A model generated the notes under the pieces. It worked only from the letters and a program-made list of their open reading frames with translations. It was not told the origin of the DNA and did not search any database. A program made the translations under genes and the position numbers. This document shows positions 1-5,296 of a stretch of DNA of 8,255 bases, one piece after another; within the stretch, counting starts at the first letter, position 1; the number at the start of each line of letters is the position of its first letter. Origin of the DNA: an uncultured Sutterella sp. (lineage in GTDB: Bacteria > Pseudomonadota > Gammaproteobacteria > Burkholderiales > Burkholderiaceae_F); contig CABUOH010000040.1 of the NCBI GenBank assembly GCA_902493085.1, positions 1-8,255 on the forward strand, read 5' to 3'.

Positions 1-2027
1 GAGAGAATGTCCGTGATTGCGGGATCTCGGTTGGTCCAATCGCCCACGAGAAGCGTGAAGTTCTTTTCGCGGAAGGCGGCCTGCACCTCATCCCGGTCAA
101 GGGCTGCAACCTTGTTGGCCTGACAGGTGACGCACCAGGCGGCGGTGAAGTCGACGAAGACGGGGCGGCCTTCGGCCAGTGCGGTCTTGACCGCTTCTTC
201 CGACCAAGGCTGCCATGCGCCCCGGCCTTGAGACGACGAGGCTCGGTCGAATTCGCCCGTTGCGATGACGGCGATTGAGCCGGCGGCGAGGAAGGCCGTG
301 ACGCCCATCAGCACCCGGTTGCGTCCGCGGCCCCATTGCTCGCGGCCGAGCAGCCAGAGCGCGATGGCGGCGGCACCGCAGCCGGCCAGCATCAGCAGCA
401 TGCCGTTGAAGCTGATCTGCTTGGAAAGCACCCAGCCGAGCCAGACGACGGCAAGCGCCATCGGAATGGCCATGATCTTTCGGAAGACGTCCATCCAGGC
501 GCCCGGTTTGGGAAGCATCGTCGACCAGCCCGGGAAGATGCAGAGCAGGAGCCACGGCAGCGCCATGCCGAAGCCGAGCGAGAGGAAGACGGCGACCGCT
601 TCAACGGCCGGCTGCGTCACGGCGTAGCCCAAGGCCGCTCCCATGAAGGGAGCCGTGCAGGGGCTCGCGACGATCACGGCAAGAATGCCCGTGAAGAACG
701 AGCTGAGCGCTCCGGTTCTGGGCGCGCTGCGGGCGACGCGGGTGTCGGCAAGGTGACTCGCCGCGGTGAATTCAAAGATGCCCAGAAGATTGATCGTGAT
801 GGCGACGAAGAGCACGAGCAGAAGCGAGACGACCCACGGACTCTGAAGCTGGAACCCCCAGCCGAGCGCCATGCCGACGCTTCTGAGGGCGAGCAGCGCC
901 CCCGAGAGCGCGCCCATCGTGACGAGAACGCCGCCCGTGAAGGCGAGGCCGTGCGGCAGCAGCTTTTCGCCGCGGCGGTAGCCTTCGATGAGCTGCAGGA
1001 TCTTGAGCGAGAGGATCGGGAAGACGCAGGGCATCAGATTGAGGATGAGGCCGCCGAGGAACGCAAAGGCGATTGCCGTGAACGTCGTCACGGAGGCGGC
1101 GGTGCCGGCAACGGGCAGTGCGCCGGAGAAGACGGCGGGCTTGGGAACGGCGCCCTTTTCAAGCGGGAATGCGGTTTCGATCGCCCATCCGCCGGCGGCG
1201 GGGCCGCCGTCGCCAACGAAGACGCCGGAGAGCGTGTTGCGGGGTTCCTGCAGAAATTCGGGCGCGAGCGTCAAGAGAAGCGAGGCGCTGCCGTCCTTTT
1301 CCGTCTGATGCAGGGGTTCGTCGGCGAGCTTGAAGACCCTCTCCTCAAGCGGATAGAAGGTGAGGCTCTTTTCGACATGCACTTCGGAGGCCGGGATCGT
1401 CACCTTGAGGCGGTCTTCCTCGTAGACGGCCTGCACGCCGCGGATGTCGGCCACTTCAGGCACGTCGACGATGGCGTTCGAGACGAGGTCGGCTTCGGCC
1501 GACGGCTTGGGTGCGACTTCGTAGGGGAGCGTGATTTCGGCCGTGCCTTCGCCGGGGATGCAGACGTCCTTGCAGGCGAGGTAGGAGACGTGGATGCGGA
1601 TGCGCGCGGAACGTCCTTCGGGAAAGCGCGGAACCTCGGCTTCGAACGGGAAGACGGCGGTGCCGCCGTAGGAGAAGCTGACGATGCCCTTGTCGTTGTG
1701 ACGTTCCGGAAGCGGAAAGCGCGGATCGGTGAGGCGGATGTCCTTGGGCGTCGTGAAGCTGAACTGCGTCGTGAGTCCGGCGTCGCCCGGCATTCGCCAG
1801 TACGTGTGCCAGCCCGGCGCATGCTCGAGCACCACGGCGAGAAGGTTTTGGGCCTGAGGCGTGAGGCCCTTGTTTTGAGCGACGAGCCGCACGGCGACGC
1901 TCAGCTCGGGCGCGGGCTGCGCCGAGCGGTCGAGCGTCGAAAGGAAATCCTGGGCCCCGGCGGCCCAGGTGGAGGCCGCAGCGGCGCAAAGCGCGGCTGA
2001 GGCAAGCCAGGTCTTGAGGGAACCCAT
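1..2027 (-). CDS. DsbD/ScsB-family thiol:disulfide interchange protein, 3' end beyond window
   Basis: Inner-membrane protein that passes electrons from cytoplasmic thioredoxin to periplasmic thiol proteins. 675 codons are visible without a stop; the C-terminus lies off the left edge. The start ATG follows AAGGA with a short spacer. Residues 1 to about 25 are a signal peptide (MGSLKTWLASAALCAAAAS, then an Ala-rich cleavage region). The periplasmic domain (about 25-305) carries Cys152 and Cys156 in YLACKDVCIPGE. The multi-helix membrane core (about 315-600) has the two family cysteines, Cys334 in NLMPCVFP and Cys457 in SPCTAPF. The C-terminal thioredoxin-like domain shows FVDFTAAWCVTCQ, with the redox pair Cys632/Cys635. 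The long N-terminal domain of nearly 300 residues resembles ScsB-type members more than E. coli DsbD, so no symbol is assigned. It sits 26 bp after hemL and is probably co-transcribed with it. All six expected redox cysteines are present. Confidence 0.9.
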   Translation of the reverse strand, partial: MGSLKTWLASAALCAAAASTWAAGAQDFLSTLDRSAQPAPELSVAVRLVAQNKGLTPQAQNLLAVVLEHAPGWHTYWRMPGDAGLTTQFSFTTPKDIRLTDPRFPLPERHNDKGIVSFSYGGTAVFPFEAEVPRFPEGRSARIRIHVSYLACKDVCIPGEGTAEITLPYEVAPKPSAEADLVSNAIVDVPEVADIRGVQAVYEEDRLKVTIPASEVHVEKSLTFYPLEERVFKLADEPLHQTEKDGSASLLLTLAPEFLQEPRNTLSGVFVGDGGPAAGGWAIETAFPLEKGAVPKPAVFSGALPVAGTAASVTTFTAIAFAFLGGLILNLMPCVFPILSLKILQLIEGYRRGEKLLPHGLAFTGGVLVTMGALSGALLALRSVGMALGWGFQLQSPWVVSLLLVLFVAITINLLGIFEFTAASHLADTRVARSAPRTGALSSFFTGILAVIVASPCTAPFMGAALGYAVTQPAVEAVAVFLSLGFGMALPWLLLCIFPGWSTMLPKPGAWMDVFRKIMAIPMALAVVWLGWVLSKQISFNGMLLMLAGCGAAAIALWLLGREQWGRGRNRVLMGVTAFLAAGSIAVIATGEFDRASSSQGRGAWQPWSEEAVKTALAEGRPVFVDFTAAWCVTCQANKVAALDRDEVQAAFREKNFTLLVGDWTNRDPAITDIL

Positions 2028-2053
2028 GATCGTCCTTGTGGTCGAGAGGTGCC

Positions 2054-3337
2054 TTAGGCGGCGATTTCCGCAAACGTTTCGCGGGCGGCGGCGATGGTCG
2101 CGTCGATCACTTCGTCGGTGTGCATGATCGAGACGAAGCCCGCTTCGAAGACGGACGGAGCGAAGTAGGCGCCGCGGTCGAGCATGCCGTGGAAGAATCG
2201 GTTGAAGGTTTCCGTGTCGGACTTCATCACATCAGCGAAGCCGTGCGGAACGGACGGCAGGAAGTAGAGGCCGAACATGCCGCCGACGCTGTCGGCGCAG
2301 AACGTAATGCCGTTGTCCTGCGCGGCGGACGTGAGCCCCTTGACGAGACGGTCGGCGGCGCGGGAGAGCTTGTCCTGGAAGCCGGGTGCCTGAATGCCCT
2401 TGAGGGTTGCCAGGCCGCAGGCGACGGCGACGGGGTTGCCCGAGAGGGTGCCTGCCTGGTAAACGGGGCCCAGAGGTGCGATCTGCTGCATGATTTCGCG
2501 GCGTCCGCCGAAGGCGGCGACGGGCATGCCGCCGCCGATCACCTTGCCGAGCATCGTGAGGTCGGGCTCGATGCCGTAGAAGGCCTGAGCGCCGCCTTGT
2601 GCGACGCGGAAGCCCGTCATGACTTCGTCAACGATGAGGACGGCGCCGTGCTTCGTGCAGAGTTCGCGCATCGTGCGCAGGAATTCGGGGTTGCCGCGAA
2701 CCATGTTCATGTTGCCGGCCACGGCTTCGACGATCACGCAGGCGATGTCGTCGCCCCACTGGGCGAAGGCATCCTCAAGCTGCTGCGGGTTGTTGTACTC
2801 AAGAACGAGCGTGTGCTCCGTCACGGAAGCGGGAACGCCGGCCGAGGACGGGTTGCCGAAGGTAAGCATGCCGGAGCCCGCCTTGACGAGCAGGGAGTCG
2901 GAGTGGCCGTGGTAGCAGCCCTCGAACTTGATGATCTTGTTGCGGCCCGTATAGCCGCGGGCAAGTCGGATGGCGGACATGCCGGCTTCGGTGCCCGAAC
3001 TCACGAGGCGAACCTGGTCCATGGACGGCACGAGCTTGCGGACTTCCTCGGCGATGAGCGTTTCGCCCTGTGTGACGGCGCCGAAGGAAAGGCCCTTCGA
3101 GACAGCTTCGTCGACGGCGGCGATGACGTCGTCATTGTTGTGGCCAAGGATCATCGGGCCCCAGGAGAGGATGTAGTCGATGAACTGCTTACCCGTGGCA
3201 TCCCACATGTAGGGACCCTTGGCGCGGTCGATGAAGCGCGGGGAGCCGCCCACGGAGCGGAAGGCCCGCACGGGAGAGTTCACGCCGCCCGGAATCGAGA
3301 TCTGCGCACGCTGGAAGAGTTCGTCATTGAGGTCCAT
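2054..3337 (-). CDS. hemL: Glutamate-1-semialdehyde 2,1-aminomutase
   Basis: PLP enzyme of the C5 tetrapyrrole pathway, converting glutamate-1-semialdehyde to 5-aminolevulinate in the cytoplasm. The 427-residue length matches the family. The N-terminus MDLNDELFQRAQISIPGGVN is typical, followed by SPVRAF. Other motifs are SSGTEAG (113-119, phosphate-binding), FEGCYHGHSD (138-147), LIVDEV (234-239, with the Asp that contacts the PLP pyridine nitrogen) and MLGKVIGGGMPVAAFGG, where Lys265 is the Schiff-base lysine and has the same number as in E. coli. The frame stays open upstream to 3454, but AGGAG eight bases before the ATG at 3337, plus conservation, fixes the start. The gene ends with TAA and is followed after 26 bp by the DsbD/ScsB-type gene. 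Heme supply and periplasmic thiol reduction both serve cytochrome c maturation, so the pairing makes sense; that link is inferred. Confidence 0.97.
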   Translation of the reverse strand: MDLNDELFQRAQISIPGGVNSPVRAFRSVGGSPRFIDRAKGPYMWDATGKQFIDYILSWGPMILGHNNDDVIAAVDEAVSKGLSFGAVTQGETLIAEEVRKLVPSMDQVRLVSSGTEAGMSAIRLARGYTGRNKIIKFEGCYHGHSDSLLVKAGSGMLTFGNPSSAGVPASVTEHTLVLEYNNPQQLEDAFAQWGDDIACVIVEAVAGNMNMVRGNPEFLRTMRELCTKHGAVLIVDEVMTGFRVAQGGAQAFYGIEPDLTMLGKVIGGGMPVAAFGGRREIMQQIAPLGPVYQAGTLSGNPVAVACGLATLKGIQAPGFQDKLSRAADRLVKGLTSAAQDNGITFCADSVGGMFGLYFLPSVPHGFADVMKSDTETFNRFFHGMLDRGAYFAPSVFEAGFVSIMHTDEVIDATIAAARETFAEIAA

Positions 3338-3340
3338 TTG

Positions 3341-3352
3341 TTCAACTCCTGA
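3341..3352 (-). promoter_or_regulatory. Ribosome binding site of hemL
   Basis: On the minus strand AGGAG lies eight bases before the ATG at 3337. It decides the start against the longer open frame that reaches 3454, whose extra 39 codons have no family counterpart. Confidence 0.8.
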
Positions 3353-3370
3353 AAGCATGGAACGTGTCCG

Positions 3371-3399
3371 CGGCGGCTCCTCTGGGATCGCTGCCGCCG
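3371..3399 (-). other. Hairpin in the hemL leader
   Basis: CGGCGGC and GCCGCCG form a 7-bp stem with a 15-base loop between the upstream terminator and the hemL start. There is no T tract. On the minus-strand RNA its first arm could instead pair over six bases with the second arm of the 3414-3444 terminator hairpin, so the two could be mutually exclusive. In GC-rich DNA such pairing can be accidental. Confidence 0.35.
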
Positions 3400-3413
3400 G
3401 GGACGGCAAAATG

Positions 3414-3444
3414 AAAAAAAAGGCGGCCTTCGAAGCAGGCCGCC
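3414..3444 (-). terminator. Intrinsic terminator between the PagP-fusion gene and hemL
   Basis: GGCGGCCT and AGGCCGCC form a perfect 8-bp stem with a 7-base loop. On the minus strand the stem is followed at once by eight T. It would end transcripts of the gene whose stop is at 3560, about 115 bases upstream. If hemL is transcribed from the TACAAT candidate at 3458-3463, the hairpin would instead lie in the hemL leader and could attenuate it. Confidence 0.8.
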
Positions 3445-3457
3445 CGAAAATCAATAG

Positions 3458-3463
3458 ATTGTA
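3458..3463 (-). promoter_or_regulatory. Candidate -10 box for hemL
   Basis: The minus strand reads TACAAT, five of six matches to the sigma-70 -10 consensus. No convincing -35 lies 16-18 bases upstream; the nearest TTGACT (3501-3506) is much too far away. I found no better promoter in the 76 bases between the terminator and hemL, so this is a weak candidate only. Confidence 0.3.
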
Positions 3464-3483
3464 CCGAAACAGTCTGAACGCAC

Positions 3484-3494
3484 TGTTAAAGAAC
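3484..3494 (-). promoter_or_regulatory. boxA-like element
   Basis: The minus strand reads GTTCTTTAACA, close to the NusB/S10-binding boxA core (TGCTCTTTAACA) known from rRNA leaders. It lies 40 bases upstream of the intrinsic terminator at 3414-3444, in the same orientation. No rRNA gene is nearby. Whether it acts as boxA is inference. Confidence 0.4.
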
Positions 3495-3526
3495 GAGCTG
3501 AGTCAAAACGTGCGTTGAGAAGGAGA

Positions 3527-3556
3527 CGTCCGGACGGTTTTGCGTGCGTCCGGACA
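3527..3556. repeat. Paired palindromic 9-mers CGTCCGGAC, 20 bp apart
   Basis: CGTCCGGACG (3527-3536) is a perfect palindrome. CGTCCGGACA (3547-3556) repeats nine of its ten bases exactly 20 bp further on. Each half can also pair with the other as a 9-bp hairpin in minus-strand RNA. The pair starts four bases beyond the stop codon of the PagP-fusion gene and has no T tract. It could be an RNA 3' stem or a pair of protein sites two helical turns apart. Confidence 0.5.
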
Positions 3557-3559
3557 CCG

Positions 3560-4714
3560 TCAGAACGCCACGCCCAGCGAGAGCGTGAAGTCGGTCGCCA
3601 TGGGTTTGAGAACGTAGTTGTCGCCGCGGGCTTCGACCGTGCCCTCGTAGCGGGCGAAGGAGGTGAACATTTCGGCGTTGAGGAAGACGTTCTTCGTCAC
3701 CGCATAGGTGGCGCCCAGAGACGTGACCGGATGGATGCTGTCGTCCTTTCCGGCGGGGCCCTTCATCTTGGAGTATCCCAAGCCGCCGCCCGCATAGAGG
3801 CGAAGGCTGTCAAGAGCGTCGATGTTGTACTGAAGCTGGACGGCCCAGGTCTGGAAGCGGTACGAGCTGCTTCTGTCGGTGCCGGCCGTTCTGATGTCGT
3901 GTTCGGAGCGCCGGTACGAGACGTCGGTTGCCCAATGACGGCCCGAATAGTGTCGCATGCCGACGTGCCAGGAGCTGTCGTTCTTGACATTGCTCGGCGA
4001 ATGCTCTTCGCCGTTGTCCATGTACTCCCAACCCCAGCCGCCGTAGAGGTAGTTGCGGTCTCCGCGCCAAGCGCTCGCAGAGGGCAGCGGCAGATCTCGC
4101 CGCTTGGCGTCGTCGATCGTGATCGTGGAGTAGAAGAAGAACACGTTCGTGACCGGGATGTACACGCCGTAGAAGGAAACGTCGTCCGTGCCGACCTTTG
4201 CAACGGGCAGCGGCATCGGGAACGGAACCCACATGTAGTCGCCGCGGGCGGAGACGGCGGCCAGGTAGCCGGCGCCGACGTGCAGGCCCGTGCCGGCGAT
4301 CGGCCAGCGGGCGACCCATTGGTAGCCTGCGACCGGTTCGGGACGGTAGTTGGAGTCGACGAAGTTGACGAGGAAGAAGGCGCGCTCGTTGCCGCGGCTG
4401 TCGATGACTTGGCGGCCAAGACCCATGCCGAACGGATAGCCGTTTTCTTCGTGGCGGTTGTCCCAGTCCCAGGTCGGATGATTCGTGTAGGTCGGCACGA
4501 CCCAGAGGCTGTTGCCTTCCTTCATGATGGCCTTGGAGCCTCGGACGGTGTCCTGCCAGAAGGAGCCGAAGTCGCCGGGACGCTCGGCGGAGGAGGACAC
4601 GTAGCCGGCCGGCGTCGTGTCGATCAGGGCTTCCAGGAAGCCTGCGTGCGCCTGACCGGCGGCGCAGGCCGCAGCCGCCGTCGCGGCGGCAAGCGTCTTC
4701 ATTTTGATGTTCAT
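3560..4714 (-). CDS. PagP-type lipid A acyltransferase domain fused to a second outer-membrane beta-barrel domain
   Basis: A 384-residue outer-membrane protein. Residues 1-24 are a signal peptide ending in AHA, with export and cleavage by signal peptidase I likely. Residues about 50-200 align by eye with PagP, which moves an acyl chain from phospholipid to lipid A: PxxTxH with His79, FVDSNYRPEPVAGYQW with Asp120 and Ser121, SARGDY, then VPFPMPLPVAKVG and GVYIPVTNVFFFY. His79, Asp120 and Ser121 match the E. coli catalytic residues His33, Asp76 and Ser77. Residues about 220-384 add a further set of amphipathic strands (LYAGGGLGYSK, TDFTLSLGVAF) ending in Phe, a BAM recognition signal. E. coli PagP stops where this extra part begins and has about 186 residues as precursor. 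Gln132 stands where E. coli has the ruler residue Gly88. No strong ribosome site precedes the ATG at 4714; the alternative ATG at 4702 has none either. The second domain's function is unknown. Confidence 0.85.
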   Translation of the reverse strand: MNIKMKTLAAATAAAACAAGQAHAGFLEALIDTTPAGYVSSSAERPGDFGSFWQDTVRGSKAIMKEGNSLWVVPTYTNHPTWDWDNRHEENGYPFGMGLGRQVIDSRGNERAFFLVNFVDSNYRPEPVAGYQWVARWPIAGTGLHVGAGYLAAVSARGDYMWVPFPMPLPVAKVGTDDVSFYGVYIPVTNVFFFYSTITIDDAKRRDLPLPSASAWRGDRNYLYGGWGWEYMDNGEEHSPSNVKNDSSWHVGMRHYSGRHWATDVSYRRSEHDIRTAGTDRSSSYRFQTWAVQLQYNIDALDSLRLYAGGGLGYSKMKGPAGKDDSIHPVTSLGATYAVTKNVFLNAEMFTSFARYEGTVEARGDNYVLKPMATDFTLSLGVAF

Positions 4715-4875
4715 GTTTTTGCGGCCGCCGGGTTCGGCAGGGCGGTCTTCTTGTGGTTGTCGGTTTGGGGAGCGGCATCGCTTCGGCGCATGTGGCGCAA
4801 GCCGCGGGACTCGTCATTGTCGCACAACGACATCGGGGCGCACATCCAAAAGCGTCGGAAAAGTCGTCGTCCGAG
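4715..4875. other. Divergent spacer between the PagP-fusion gene and rnpB
   Basis: The spacer should contain the promoter of the minus-strand gene, but I found no -35/-10 pair there with acceptable sequence and spacing. The rnpB promoter lies at its right end. No other element is apparent. Confidence 0.4.
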
Positions 4876-4904
4876 TTGAAAAACCGCGACAAAGCGGGTA
4901 GAGT
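4876..4904 (+). promoter_or_regulatory. Sigma-70 promoter of rnpB
   Basis: TTGAAA (4876-4881, five of six matches) and TAGAGT (4899-4904, four of six) are separated by 17 bp. The expected start near 4911 falls just before the first base that can pair in P1 of the RNA (4913). Confidence 0.7.
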
Positions 4905-4911
4905 GCGTCCC

Positions 4912-5232
4912 CTGACTGCGAAACTTTTCCAGACGATCGTCGGCGGAGCAATCCGCGGGAGGAAAGTCCGGACTCCGCAGGGCACCGTAGCAGCTAACGG
5001 CTGTCCGCCGCGAGGCGAGGATTAGAGCAACAGAGACGAGCCGGCGTTGGGGTCGGTTGAAACGGGCAATCTCTACGGGGAGCAACATCAAATAGGCAGC
5101 CTATGGTTCGGCCCGGACCGGTTGCGGGTAGATGGCTTGAGGCGTCGCGCGAGCGCCGTCCTAGACGAATGATCGTCACTGCGCCCTTCGGGCGCGGAAC
5201 ATAATCCGGCTTATCGGGGGAGTTTCCGGTCA
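4912..5232 (+). ncRNA. rnpB: RNase P RNA, bacterial A type, compact form
   Basis: Catalytic RNA that cleaves 5' leaders from pre-tRNA. P1 pairs GAAACTTTTCC (4920-4930) with GGGGGAGTTTC near 5216-5226 and extends outward to 4913/5232. P2 pairs GACGATCG with TGATCGTC. P3 is GCGGA-GCAA-TCCGC (4943-4956). P4 pairs AAGTCCGGA (4964-4972) with TCCGGCTT (5205-5212), with a U bulge and a covarying A-U pair relative to E. coli. P6 pairs GGGC (4980-4983) with GCCC in loop 17 (5111-5114). P18 with a GCGA loop lies near 5141-5160. A hairpin at 5181-5195, in the P19 position, is absent in E. coli. Conserved blocks GAGGAAAGTCCGG, ACAGAGA, CAAATAGG and CCGGCTTAT are intact. Only 52 bases separate ACAGAGA from CAAATAGG, against 116 in E. 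coli; helices P13 and P14 appear to be missing. The ends are inferred from pairing. Confidence 0.95.
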
Positions 5233-5235
5233 TCG

Positions 5236-5282
5236 AAAAAAAACGGGGAGTTCGGCTTTTGCCGAACTCCCCGTTTCTTTTT
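5236..5282. terminator. Bidirectional intrinsic terminator between rnpB and the acyl-CoA ligase gene
   Basis: A perfect 16-bp inverted repeat (5241-5256 and 5261-5276) has a TTTT loop. On the plus strand it is followed by TTTCTTTTT, and on the minus strand by a run of eight T (plus-strand A at 5236-5243). It can therefore end both rnpB and the convergent gene whose stop is at 5297. Confidence 0.93.
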
Positions 5283-5296
5283 GCCTGATTTCTATA

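Noticed and set aside
336..2000. 554-codon plus-strand open frame opposite the DsbD/ScsB-type gene
   Set aside because: It is an antisense shadow. The translation is rich in Arg, Gly, Asp and Glu with no family features, while the minus strand encodes a clear disulfide reductase with all its cysteine motifs.
2036..3352. 438-codon plus-strand open frame opposite hemL
   Set aside because: Antisense shadow of a well-recognised enzyme; long because third-position GC bias removes stop codons from the complementary frame.
3338..3454. N-terminal extension of hemL
   Set aside because: The frame is open, but the 39 extra residues cross an intrinsic terminator and have no family counterpart; AGGAG marks the ATG at 3337.
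3484..3494. Leader of a ribosomal RNA operon, suggested by the boxA-like sequence
   Set aside because: No 16S sequence follows; hemL lies downstream.
4654..4680. Lipoprotein signal (lipobox) at Cys17 of the PagP-fusion protein
   Set aside because: The residues before the cysteine are all alanine with no Leu at -3, and a good AHA signal peptidase I site follows at residue 24.
3515..4879. 454-codon plus-strand and 391-codon minus-strand open frames over the PagP-fusion gene
   Set aside because: Both overlap a frame with a signal peptide, PagP motifs and a C-terminal Phe. Their translations are low-complexity Arg-rich or Ala-rich.
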